A stretch of 63,294 bases of DNA from a virus. A program made the translations under genes and the position numbers. Location: the IMG/VR virus record IMGVR_UViG_3300032293_001130, positions 1 through 63,294 of that record; one strand, written 5' to 3'. Each line of letters begins with the position of its first letter. Position 1 is the stretch's first letter. Positions 33,346 to 43,070 of this stretch are shown here, piece after piece. The notes beneath the pieces are model-generated. The model had not been told where the DNA came from, made no database searches, and worked only from the letters and a program-made list of their open reading frames with translations.

Positions 33346-36300
33346 TTAACCTTCTGGGGTCGCAATAATACGAAGATTTCTAACTTTAGGTACTAATGAT
33401 GGGTCAGAAGAGGTCAATACAACCTTAATCGCAAAGGACTTAAATTTACCGCCAATAGGGTAAGTAACTCCATTTTCAACATATGAAAGTCTGTTTTCTA
33501 ATAAGTCTGGTCTAAACTCTAAACCAATAAGAGATCTAGGACTCTTAGAGTAAATGTCCTTATATTTGAACATTAACTGCCAGCTCTTATCGCTAAAGCG
33601 ATCATTATCGTCTACTGATTTAACTTTATAGTAAACATTGACATCTGTTCCAGTTGGGCGGATCGCGTCCATAAACACACGAATATCACCAGACTCGAAG
33701 CCATCTTCTAGAACAATTTCTCGAGTTACATACTTCGCCTGGATATTACCACCAGATTTGCCTGTTTCTCCAGCGACTACTGCTGTTGCATTCGAATTTG
33801 GTGTTGCATTACCAGAAACGATTTGAATCGTTGGAGTGGTTAGATATCCGCTGCCTGGATCGGTAATAACAACGTAGTTGACAGTATTTTGACCGTCAGT
33901 ATTTGCAACAGCGAAACCAGTTGCACCAGAGCCACCGCCACCAGCAATATTGATTGCATAGAAACCAATATTTGCGTTATTAGCAAAGATATATTGGCGA
34001 TATAGCGCAGCATTTGCGACTAACGGCGAAACTGAAGTTCCAAATACATTTTCTTGAGCATTTGAAACATTAGCAGAAGTAATTGTTGCATTATACCCAC
34101 TACCATAACTCAAAAGAGAAATTTGATTGTTTGGAATGCCAGCATTATTAATCAAGAAGCGAGATGCAGTAAGACCAAGTCTTTCGATATTTACTACTGG
34201 AGAAATATCAGCATCGCCTGTTGACATAGTTACTGTTAAAATAAAGCTGTTTGCGTTGCCTTTGAGCAATTTACGACGATTGATAGATGTTTTATTTGAC
34301 TTATCAAGAATAGTTCCATACTCAACTGGTGAGAATTTAGTCAATTCAACGCCGCTGGCGCTCTCTTGAGTTTGACCAGATCCGTTTGCGTAAACACCAC
34401 GAAGGCTATAAGAAAGGTCAGTCACTGGGAAGTCAAGATCAGAAGCCATCAAGATAACTTTATCAACAAAGTTATTTGCTTCTGGTGCTTCATCTAGTGT
34501 AAATCTTGCAGTGCCGTCTCCAGAATTAAAGAACACTGCTTTATTGATCACAAACATCAAGTCTTGATTCTGATATGGTGTCCAGGTTGATGAGTTTTGT
34601 GAGCGGAAGAATGAACCAGCGTATGGCTGCTCGGAAATACGACGAGTTGGTGTAGCACCAAGAACATCTGCGCCTAGTTCTGCAACGAATACTTCATAAT
34701 CTGGAGAGTCAGATCCGAGAACAAGCGCATATTCGCGAGCTGGTTCTAAGAATACTGGATCATCAAATGTAAACTTTGTGACAGTTGAAGTATTTGACGT
34801 GCTTGGAACTGTAGAAATCTTAACATCCTTACATTGAATTGTCTTAGCAGCAAGATAGTTCTTTGTTGGATAACCATTTTGAACTTCTGCAATCTTCAAT
34901 GTGATTGGAAGCTGCATCGCACCAAGAGATGTTGATGGCTTACTCTTAAAGAATAGATCAACAGAACTTACGAACATACCATAATCTTGCTTGTTTGCGC
35001 TTGATTTTGGACGTGGTGTAAAGAATGTTTGAGACAAACCATCTCCGAGATTGATTCTTGGTGTTGTTGAACCAGTAGAAGATGTTGATGGATTTTTAAC
35101 TGCATCCGTATTATACGATCTATCAGCTGGAGAAATTGGACGAACAAGCGCATCAGAATCCACTTCAGGGAGAGGTGGAAGTGTTGGTGTTGTTTGAATT
35201 CTTTGAGTTGTCTTTAATATACCACTTGCAACAAATGAACCAGCTGCGCGCATTGCGTAATCTGGATCGCTTACAGTTGAAGTGTCAGTGATTGTTAATA
35301 CACGATTACCAGTTTTAAACTTAAATCCAGGATATGCTGGAACGCTGAACACACCAGCAAGGCAACCAGTATCATCAACAATAAAATTACCAATAGAATA
35401 TGTTGTATTTGAATTATAGTCAAGATCTAGCGCAGAGTCAACAGTAACAGTTGCACCATTTACTGCTGTGATCAATTTAAGTGTACCAGCAGAAGTGCCA
35501 CCAGTAAAGTAAATTAGATTACCAGCAGCAAAAGAAGTATTTGCGCTAGTTGGTAATAAGACCTCAGTCAATGACGCATTTAATGTATTTGCAAGCACAC
35601 CTGATGTATGTGTGTATGCCATAATCTTAATGTTTGCAGAGTTTGCGACGCTCTTAAGATAAGAATCTACTGGAAAACCAGAAAGATTAAATGAGTTTAG
35701 GTGGAGTGGTTTAGGCGAAGATGTATCGGTAACACACCAGAGTCTGGCGTTTGCATTCGTCGAAGTGCTTGTGGCATTAGCAACTAATGTTCCGTCGATT
35801 GGACGAATTGCAATTGCTCCACCAGTCGTGTTAATGTATTCAACATGTCCGCGGAATGTTGCAAGGTCATATCTGTTTTGACCATCTGCAGTTTGGAATA
35901 CAAGATCACCAACCTTAAACTTACTAGTATAATCGGCAAGCGTAGAACCGCTGGTTGCAACAACATTAATATTATGATAATTTTGATTTAGATAAACAAC
36001 ATCATCACCAGTCGTTGCGATAACTGTCGCAAACGTATTTGATTGTGGAGAAATAACACCTTCTCCAGCATAGAAAGAATCTGATGTATTGAAATCGTTT
36101 ACAGTGACAATTCTTGCATTTGCATAAGTTGCACCAGAACCATTTTCAATAAACACCGAAGCTGTATCATCAAAATTTCCAGATAACGAACGAAGGATTA
36201 CCGTTGTGTTACCAGAATAATATGCATCAACAGTTGCGGTAAATGATGCGGCTTCGTTTGACGATCCTTGGTATACTAATTGACCAGAGGTTGGTGCTGT

Positions 36301-36516
36301 TGCCGTATTTGAAGTAATTGCAATAACTTTCTTTGCATCAATTTCTACTTTATTGCCAATTTGACAAAAGCGATTAACGGCGATGTCGTCGAAAAAGACA
36401 CTACCGATTTTATATGGCTTGAGATTTCGAGCAGTAAACTCGATATCTATAGGTCTCATATAAGGAACTAGATTTGTGTCAACAACTACTGTTCCGTATT
36501 CTGTTTTAATTGCCAT
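33346..36516 (-). CDS. Large baseplate/fibre-associated structural protein
   Basis: A 1056-residue protein, not assigned to a T4 gene. Recognisable parts are an N-terminal segment DIEFTARNLKPYKIGSVFFDD, a TSGQLVYQGSSNEAASF beta module (residues ~75-135) shared with gp14, gp15 and gp8, a lectin-like jelly-roll region mid-protein (DLFFKSKPSTSLGAMQLPIT and EYALVLGSDSPDYEVFV), and a GSGYLTTPTIQIVSG module near residue 900. The C-terminus (SLIGLEFRPDLLENRLSYVEN) is a conserved-looking domain. Position directly downstream of the DUF4815 protein suggests that it links baseplate and fibres, in the place of T4 gp9-gp12. Function inferred. Confidence 0.6.
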   Translation of the reverse strand: MAIKTEYGTVVVDTNLVPYMRPIDIEFTARNLKPYKIGSVFFDDIAVNRFCQIGNKVEIDAKKVIAITSNTATAPTSGQLVYQGSSNEAASFTATVDAYYSGNTTVILRSLSGNFDDTASVFIENGSGATYANARIVTVNDFNTSDSFYAGEGVISPQSNTFATVIATTGDDVVYLNQNYHNINVVATSGSTLADYTSKFKVGDLVFQTADGQNRYDLATFRGHVEYINTTGGAIAIRPIDGTLVANATSTSTNANARLWCVTDTSSPKPLHLNSFNLSGFPVDSYLKSVANSANIKIMAYTHTSGVLANTLNASLTEVLLPTSANTSFAAGNLIYFTGGTSAGTLKLITAVNGATVTVDSALDLDYNSNTTYSIGNFIVDDTGCLAGVFSVPAYPGFKFKTGNRVLTITDTSTVSDPDYAMRAAGSFVASGILKTTQRIQTTPTLPPLPEVDSDALVRPISPADRSYNTDAVKNPSTSSTGSTTPRINLGDGLSQTFFTPRPKSSANKQDYGMFVSSVDLFFKSKPSTSLGAMQLPITLKIAEVQNGYPTKNYLAAKTIQCKDVKISTVPSTSNTSTVTKFTFDDPVFLEPAREYALVLGSDSPDYEVFVAELGADVLGATPTRRISEQPYAGSFFRSQNSSTWTPYQNQDLMFVINKAVFFNSGDGTARFTLDEAPEANNFVDKVILMASDLDFPVTDLSYSLRGVYANGSGQTQESASGVELTKFSPVEYGTILDKSNKTSINRRKLLKGNANSFILTVTMSTGDADISPVVNIERLGLTASRFLINNAGIPNNQISLLSYGSGYNATITSANVSNAQENVFGTSVSPLVANAALYRQYIFANNANIGFYAINIAGGGGSGATGFAVANTDGQNTVNYVVITDPGSGYLTTPTIQIVSGNATPNSNATAVVAGETGKSGGNIQAKYVTREIVLEDGFESGDIRVFMDAIRPTGTDVNVYYKVKSVDDNDRFSDKSWQLMFKYKDIYSKSPRSLIGLEFRPDLLENRLSYVENGVTYPIGGKFKSFAIKVVLTSSDPSLVPKVRNLRIIATPEG

Positions 36517-36532
36517 GTTTTTTTCCTAGAAA

Positions 36533-39500
36533 TCAATGCTTCTCATAGCCGTAAGTGTCTCTATCCATACGCATATTGTGGTGAAGAATATATGCGCCTT
36601 CTGTTTCTCCCGCCCAGAAACTATTGTCGCCAGTATCTATACCGCGAACAAATTTTTCGCCCATATCTTCAATGCTCACAACTTTACTCCAAGACGACTC
36701 ATTATTTTTGTATACACCAATCATCTGTCCAATAACGTTTGGTGCCTTCATTACACCATTATTTAACGTTGGGATCGGAGCGGTTGTTGAACATACTAGT
36801 GAAGCTCCACATTCAGTCGTGAGTCGCACGCATGGTTGTAACTCAATACCACTATGAATGACTTTACCAACTACTGTATCAAGTGACTGTTCATTGGCAA
36901 GAAGAATATCCATACCATCCATGAGCATGTATGCTTGCGTAACAGGTTTACCGTTGTAAAGTTTTTGCTCAATTAATGGAACATAACTTTCTAGTACAAC
37001 GCAACCACCACCGCCAGTTCTCATTGGCTGCGTAACAACAACTGGTTCAGGATCAGGTGGTGTTGGAGGTGGGGTATATGGAATCCATATCGGCACTTCT
37101 GGAGATCCCAAATCAATCGGAGTTGGTGGCTCTGGCGGTGGAGGAGGTGGTTCCCACGGTAGAGGCGGTGGCTCTGGTGGTGCAGGAGGTGGAGGTGGTT
37201 CAACTGGCACATCTGGTTGAACAATAATTGGTGGTTGAGGATTATCCACAACAACTACGTCAGGTGTAGATGGGATTGGAAGAACAGCTGGCTCACGGAT
37301 AATAATTGTCTCAACATTTCTCGTTGGGAAAATTTGTTCAATCGTGATTTGAGGCTGTCTTTCAATAACTGTTTCTTTATAGACTGTTGTATGCTCAACA
37401 ATAATACGTTCAGGAACTGTAATTACTTCTGGCTTGAGTTTATTCTCAACCCAGAAATCAGTTTCTGGATACATCTCAACAATACCATTGAATTGACCGA
37501 ATAGGAATGGCTGTACAGACACTGCCTTATCAGAAGCAAGGTTTTGGGATATCGCAGGTGTTTCTGTGAAGTTTAGCGAGATTGTCTTTTTATTAAGTTT
37601 TGCATTTGATAAAAATTTATTTGCAAATGACAATGCTTTTGTTTCTGCTCTTGGTGTTAAGAATCCTTGATCTAATGCACAACTAAATGCTGGATCTTTA
37701 AAGTCTGCAATCGAGAAGTTTTGAAAATTCTCACCAACAATGCCATACTTTTCTTTTTCAGTATTATCTTCGTAACTTGTTTTATCAGACATTGCGAGTT
37801 TTTCGACGTTGTTTAACGAAACAAAAAACTCAAGTTTTTCAACACGCTTATCAAGACTTGAAATGTCTTTCATCGTAAAGCGACGGTTTTCATTATACTC
37901 CATACGAATGGCTTGAACGTCATTAACATATGGCGGTAAGCGCAATGTGTATAGAGTCATTGCATCATCATCGTCTCGTGGGACTGATGGGACTACACCT
38001 GACTTACCTTTAATAATTCTGAATTCTTTATCCTTCGACAATACGAGTTTATCAATTCTTGCCATGTAATAGTCAAATGACAATTCAGTTGTTGAGTCTG
38101 GATTTGGAATATTTGGGACATTGAAACTGTCAGACACATCTCCAATTGGTCTTGATGGACGGAAGTCTAGAGAATCACGGAGATTGTATATTCTGCCGTT
38201 TATTTGTGCAGCATAAACAGGAATTAAGTTGTCATCATATTGATCTTGACTGTATGATGATGGACCAAAGAAGGATAGTTTATTAACAGTTGAGAAAATA
38301 TGATGATAGAAGTCAACGTGGACGAGCAGTTTTCCAGAAGGAGAACCATAACCCTGTTTTAGAATAATTCTTGCGTGATCATATTTGTCGTCGCGCTGAC
38401 CATAGTCAAATACGAATCTTTCTGTAATATCTTCAACATTATTCGAATCAGGATAATGTGTTGTATTACCCATTAGAACTTTGTTAACCTTCACAACGTC
38501 TGGGAGGAATAGAGAAATTGAATCTCCAGGACGTACAGCATTGAACGATGGATTTGAGAGCCAAATCAAACCGTTTGCAAGATTAAGTGATGCAACATGT
38601 CCGAGGTTAGTTAACGACACCTCAACATTTGCTGTCGCATTTGATGTTGGATATGTAAACGGATCAGCACTGAATGATGAATCAGCATAATAAGTTTTTG
38701 TGCGAATTAGATCTTCTGTATCATTCAATTTAACACGAACAACAGCATCAATTGCCTGAAGCGCAGCGTCGCCAGTATCGATCGTAATCTGACTTGATGT
38801 GACTGTTACGTTTGCTGAGGTTAGATTGAGCAATGATCCGTTTGGTGTTGTGGAAGCACCCTTGTCTCGAACATAAACAACTAGATTATCTCTAATTGAG
38901 CTCGTTGTGCCAGACCATGGAATAGACTCTGCAGCCGCAAGAGTACCAGATCCAATCACGAAGACGCCTGGAGTACCAGAAACCGTCTTATTCATCACCA
39001 TCTTATCATATTCATAATCAGCATTATTGATTGAGGTTCTTCTTACGAATGAACCAGGAAGCTGATAGATGAAGATTTTATCTTGAGGGTCTGATAGATA
39101 AGTGTCGCCAGTGATCAACTTAGAATCGAGAGCAATATTCATTGCTACGTTTACGTTCGCAAGCAATGAGTTTGCTACTGCAACACCAGAAACTAAACAT
39201 TTTGCGTCATCAACGCCAAAGTTTAATTGAAAGACTGTGTTGTTATCTGGAACGCCATCATTATCAAATGCACGATCTACTTGAAGTGTTGCATAGTTTG
39301 CTTGCCACCAAGAATTTGCGATAGTGCGTGTTTGTTCGCTAACATTTTGAGAATAATCTGTCTGCTTATAAACAACGACAGGATTTGATGAGGAATTCGC
39401 CATAGTATATGCGAACGCTGAGTTAACTGTCAAATTACCTGTGGCTACAGCGGTAACTTCTTTAGCAAAGTCACCAACTCGGACAATATCACCAACACTT

Positions 39501-41041
39501 ACCTTACCAGCAAATGTGCCGTTGTTGTTAGCGTTGACTGTAAAAGTATTTCCAAGAGCGGTTGCATAAACATTCTCAACAGCATCTAATCTAATTGGAA
39601 GAATAGTTATTGAGACGTTTGTGTATAATCCATTCGTGCGCGGTAAGAATTGCCCAGAAGCCACGTTTAGAGTTGTTGATGTGTGAGTTCCAGAAGCCTT
39701 CAGAACTTTTGGAGTAATGTTCACATCAGTTAGATAAATTCGATAAACACCATTTCCATCAACAATAGATTCAGTGCTATTATCATCACGAATAAAGTCA
39801 CGAACTCTTGCTGTACCAATCTTAGTATTCTGGTAAATGAAACCATTTGCGGCAGAACCACCCAAACCAACATTGATTTGTGATGATAGTCCGCAGTGAA
39901 TATCCAACTTTTCCAGTGATGCAATGTTGATAAACGCATTGCCCTGTCCAGGTGATACCACAGACGTTACATACAAGTAATTTCCTGATGATGTATCAAC
40001 ATCAATATCTGATAATTGTTTTACGTCTGCTGCGCTTCTTGGCTTTTCAATATCGATTTTGATTGTGCCGAGCGTTTCAAATTCAAAGCCTTTGACGTAT
40101 GCCTTACCTGGCTCAATGGCAAGAGTATAGTTATTTGCATCAGTTCCATCTAGAACTGTTGCGCGGAATGGGCGAACTGTATAATCGCCAGATTCATCGA
40201 ACGTGCGGCGAGCAAGAGTTTTTTCGAGTTCAGCATAAACTGGGTACTTGACTTGTTTGGTGATAATACCATTTTCAAGACGCATCAATTCAAAGAATTG
40301 AGCCTCATCAACCACAGAATCAAGAGGGCGAGTTGAGAGCGTTAAATTGAATTGATAACGATCACCGCCTGGAGCTTGATAGTTGAACGATCCTTGTGCT
40401 GGATCTAGAAGTGTGGTGTCAATTTCACTGTCTACGATTGTATCAGTAATTTCAAGACCAACCTTTACGTTTGCATTTACGCCATAAGCCTGAGCAACAA
40501 CAGTCTGATCAGAAACCTGAACAAAGAATCCATCAACGTAGAAAACACCATCGTTGATAGAAACAACAGTTGCTTGTCCACTAGCATTGGATGCAATTAA
40601 TTGGGCTTGAGTTGTAGTTCCAGCAATTTTAATTACGTCACCATCTTGGAACTCAAGTCCAGTGAGGTATTTTACGATAAGAGTAGGGACACCATCCGTT
40701 GGGAAGTAAGTTGCTAGAACTTTTGCTTGCACAGAACCTGATGTATTGCGAACGACCTTGCGATCAAAATCATCGATTTCAATATCAACGTTATTGTAAG
40801 ATTCAAGAAGTTTAACATGGCGAACTTTATTGTCGAGAGTTAGATTGCCACCGATAACTGGGGAGCCATCCTGGAAAACATGGTCGCCAAATTGCTTAAT
40901 CTGATTCTGCAGAATAGATTGAATTTGAGTTAATTCACGAGCCTGGACTGCTTTTCCTGGCTTGAAGAGAATGCGCATGTAATTATTATTTTTCGCATTA
41001 TCCTCAAAATCATCATAATATGGATCAATATTAAATTCCAT
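36533..41041 (-). CDS. DUF4815 virion protein with Pro-rich linker and C-terminal Hint-like domain
   Basis: A 1502-residue protein. The N-terminus has the DUF4815 signature (PYYDDFEDNAKNNNYMRILF, then GKAVQARELTQIQSILQNQI, FGDHVFQDGSPV), typical of a large baseplate/fibre protein in T4-like aquatic phages. The middle includes one gp7-type beta module (~residues 490-555). Residues ~1255-1345 are Pro-rich with runs of PPPP. From Cys1347 to Asn1489 the sequence looks like a Hint (intein/hedgehog) domain: it begins with Cys after GGGG and ends YILHHN, with 13 residues after the Asn. Baseplate role is positional; processing is a hypothesis. Confidence 0.8.
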   Translation of the reverse strand: MEFNIDPYYDDFEDNAKNNNYMRILFKPGKAVQARELTQIQSILQNQIKQFGDHVFQDGSPVIGGNLTLDNKVRHVKLLESYNNVDIEIDDFDRKVVRNTSGSVQAKVLATYFPTDGVPTLIVKYLTGLEFQDGDVIKIAGTTTQAQLIASNASGQATVVSINDGVFYVDGFFVQVSDQTVVAQAYGVNANVKVGLEITDTIVDSEIDTTLLDPAQGSFNYQAPGGDRYQFNLTLSTRPLDSVVDEAQFFELMRLENGIITKQVKYPVYAELEKTLARRTFDESGDYTVRPFRATVLDGTDANNYTLAIEPGKAYVKGFEFETLGTIKIDIEKPRSAADVKQLSDIDVDTSSGNYLYVTSVVSPGQGNAFINIASLEKLDIHCGLSSQINVGLGGSAANGFIYQNTKIGTARVRDFIRDDNSTESIVDGNGVYRIYLTDVNITPKVLKASGTHTSTTLNVASGQFLPRTNGLYTNVSITILPIRLDAVENVYATALGNTFTVNANNNGTFAGKVSVGDIVRVGDFAKEVTAVATGNLTVNSAFAYTMANSSSNPVVVYKQTDYSQNVSEQTRTIANSWWQANYATLQVDRAFDNDGVPDNNTVFQLNFGVDDAKCLVSGVAVANSLLANVNVAMNIALDSKLITGDTYLSDPQDKIFIYQLPGSFVRRTSINNADYEYDKMVMNKTVSGTPGVFVIGSGTLAAAESIPWSGTTSSIRDNLVVYVRDKGASTTPNGSLLNLTSANVTVTSSQITIDTGDAALQAIDAVVRVKLNDTEDLIRTKTYYADSSFSADPFTYPTSNATANVEVSLTNLGHVASLNLANGLIWLSNPSFNAVRPGDSISLFLPDVVKVNKVLMGNTTHYPDSNNVEDITERFVFDYGQRDDKYDHARIILKQGYGSPSGKLLVHVDFYHHIFSTVNKLSFFGPSSYSQDQYDDNLIPVYAAQINGRIYNLRDSLDFRPSRPIGDVSDSFNVPNIPNPDSTTELSFDYYMARIDKLVLSKDKEFRIIKGKSGVVPSVPRDDDDAMTLYTLRLPPYVNDVQAIRMEYNENRRFTMKDISSLDKRVEKLEFFVSLNNVEKLAMSDKTSYEDNTEKEKYGIVGENFQNFSIADFKDPAFSCALDQGFLTPRAETKALSFANKFLSNAKLNKKTISLNFTETPAISQNLASDKAVSVQPFLFGQFNGIVEMYPETDFWVENKLKPEVITVPERIIVEHTTVYKETVIERQPQITIEQIFPTRNVETIIIREPAVLPIPSTPDVVVVDNPQPPIIVQPDVPVEPPPPPAPPEPPPLPWEPPPPPPEPPTPIDLGSPEVPIWIPYTPPPTPPDPEPVVVTQPMRTGGGGCVVLESYVPLIEQKLYNGKPVTQAYMLMDGMDILLANEQSLDTVVGKVIHSGIELQPCVRLTTECGASLVCSTTAPIPTLNNGVMKAPNVIGQMIGVYKNNESSWSKVVSIEDMGEKFVRGIDTGDNSFWAGETEGAYILHHNMRMDRDTYGYEKH
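36575..37003 (-). other. Hint-like (intein-type) domain in the DUF4815 protein
   Basis: Residues 1347-1489, about 143 residues, the usual size of a Hint or bacterial intein-like domain. It starts with Cys (CVVLESYVPL), contains QPCVRLTTECGASLVCSTTAP in the block-B position, then SIEDMGEKFVRGIDTGDNSF and ends in His-His-Asn. The block-B TxxH histidine appears to be Ala, and the block-F His is not obvious, so activity may be limited to one end or lost. Assignment is by pattern, not search. Confidence 0.55.
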
Positions 41042-41051
41042 GTCTTTTTAC

Positions 41052-43067
41052 CTAGAATGATAGAACGATCTTAATCTGATCTATTTGATTGTCTAATCGA
41101 ACAACGTTTTTACGGTTTTCTGTATACAACATTGTTCCACTAAATGGCTTAATCTCAGAATTTGCGATCTCTAAAATAGGAACTGTTACCCCTGAAGATA
41201 ACCCCTTAACTGGATCCTGCACATTAAACACACCAGTGATATTATTTATATACAGATAGTTATCGTTCGGATCCCAGTGAGCAACGTTCGCAACCCCTGT
41301 TGTATTTGCATCGTCTACCGTAGAACCAACAAATACAGTTTCGTCTTGGACGAAATTAGATGTTCCAGGGTCAGAAACGAATAGTCTTGTCGTCGCGCGA
41401 AGATTGTTACCATTTGCATAATAAGTTGTATTATTAGCATATTGATACAGTGGATCTTGAATAATCGAGACCTGATTGAAGTCAAATAATTGAGCAACCT
41501 GGCTTACAGGAATCGTCTCGTTCTCAGTTTGAACCAACTCTGTTGAGATCATAATAGTGTGAGCGCCGAGTTCTTCTGGAGGATTAGATCCATGCCCACC
41601 AGAGGATGGAGAGAACTGAATATTAAAAGCAGCATTTGATCGTACGATCGTTGCGATTTGTGTGTTCGTAGGTGTATTAACAGCCGCATTTAGGGAGAGT
41701 TGAGTGGTAGATACAGTAACCACATTTCTGCTCTCGCCATTAATTGTGACGATATCGTTTACAAAGACATTACCCACAAAATATGGATTGTTTGCGGTAT
41801 TTGCATACACCGTAGTTCCCGTGACGTTCACCGTTCCAGGAAGAGTCACAGCACCTAGTTTATTCGTATCTGTAACAGTAACAGTTCCAAGAGTATAATT
41901 GTTGCCACCGTTGAGAATCGTTACTCCAGCGATAACACCACCAGAAACGGTCGCGACGAGATTTGCATTCGCGCCGTCTGCTCCAGTAATCTCGAGGATA
42001 CGAGCAGTGTTAGAATTGCCGCCGTCGATATGACCTGAACCACCCCAAAGCACTTCAATAATATCAATCGCGCCCTGCGTAGTTCCAGCCACAACAGCTT
42101 GATCTGTAAGAACAGGCATCCATTTAGCATTAAAGAATTTTTGCTTTAAACCTGCTGGAATAGTGTACATGTATTTCCACTTATAACCGTCGCCAGTTTG
42201 AATAAATGGACTTTCTGGCAGCTGACCATCAATGTCGATGGTTGGTTCTATAGTAGAAACAGCATCGTTGTTATCATAAAGACACTTAAACACTTGATCG
42301 CGACTATTTCTTACATAGAAATTATTTGCGTAAAGAGGATATGTGTTTGAAACTGTTGAGACACTAATATTGGAATTGGAGTAAGTAAGCCCAGAGTTGA
42401 GAGAAATGACTTTGCTGCTTCGAATGGCTACGATTTCTCTGTCATCTGTATTAATCCTAATAACATCGCCAACGGTGCGCGCACTAAAGTCAGCGGAATT
42501 AGCAACAACAGTCTTATTATTTCGAACTAATACGACTGATCCGCCTGTATTAGTATTTGCATATGCACTATTGACAATCAAATGTGTATTATTTGTTACC
42601 GAAACGACCGTCTTAACTGCCAAGTTTACAGCGATTTGATCTCCAGGAAAGATATAATTCGTGAATGATGTTCCATTTCCAATAACGACATTTGAGGCTG
42701 CGATGTTAGCCGTTCCTGCGAGAGTTGTATTAGCGTTTGCATTTGCAGTTCCAATAGCATTAACATCGGTGTATGTGAAGATATTGATATGGTCTTCATA
42801 TTGATCATATGAAATACCAGAAGCCCAGTCTACGCGAGCAGCGACGAGCTGCATATCGCTTGGCTGGATCTTTTTTAATCCGATTAAGTTTCTGTAAATT
42901 GAGTTCTCGTCAATCGTTGAAAATACAACTTCATCGACATCCGTGACTGAAGAACCAAAGTCTAAAGAACGACCGATTCCGATATATGCATTTGAGTCTA
43001 CTGAAAAGTGATCTTTCACGTCCTCAGCGATAAATTTACCGAAACATGGAGATATAGATGCTTTCAT
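41052..43067 (-). CDS. 8: Baseplate wedge protein gp8
   Basis: A 671-residue gp8-type wedge subunit, about twice the length of T4 gp8 (334). Core segments are present: YVRNSRDQVFKCLYDNNDAVS, the Trp/Tyr-rich DGYKWKYMYTIP with GLKQKFF, and SSGGHGSNPPEELGAHTIMI, all conserved in T4-like gp8. The extra length consists of inserted beta modules: two of the type seen repeatedly in gp7 (near 42535-42715 and 41640-41850) and one VYQG-type module (41190-41380). It is three bases from gp7 in the T4 order 6-7-8. It forms part of the wedge that changes shape on host contact. Confidence 0.9.
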   Translation of the reverse strand: MKASISPCFGKFIAEDVKDHFSVDSNAYIGIGRSLDFGSSVTDVDEVVFSTIDENSIYRNLIGLKKIQPSDMQLVAARVDWASGISYDQYEDHINIFTYTDVNAIGTANANANTTLAGTANIAASNVVIGNGTSFTNYIFPGDQIAVNLAVKTVVSVTNNTHLIVNSAYANTNTGGSVVLVRNNKTVVANSADFSARTVGDVIRINTDDREIVAIRSSKVISLNSGLTYSNSNISVSTVSNTYPLYANNFYVRNSRDQVFKCLYDNNDAVSTIEPTIDIDGQLPESPFIQTGDGYKWKYMYTIPAGLKQKFFNAKWMPVLTDQAVVAGTTQGAIDIIEVLWGGSGHIDGGNSNTARILEITGADGANANLVATVSGGVIAGVTILNGGNNYTLGTVTVTDTNKLGAVTLPGTVNVTGTTVYANTANNPYFVGNVFVNDIVTINGESRNVVTVSTTQLSLNAAVNTPTNTQIATIVRSNAAFNIQFSPSSGGHGSNPPEELGAHTIMISTELVQTENETIPVSQVAQLFDFNQVSIIQDPLYQYANNTTYYANGNNLRATTRLFVSDPGTSNFVQDETVFVGSTVDDANTTGVANVAHWDPNDNYLYINNITGVFNVQDPVKGLSSGVTVPILEIANSEIKPFSGTMLYTENRKNVVRLDNQIDQIKIVLSF
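41243..41250 (-). promoter_or_regulatory. TATAAATA inside the end of gp8
   Basis: An exact TATAAATA on the minus strand ~200 bases upstream of the DUF4815 gene start, within gp8 coding sequence. Being inside a gene it could be chance, but it could transcribe the DUF4815 gene and the genes that follow. Confidence 0.35.
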
Positions 43068-43070
43068 TTT

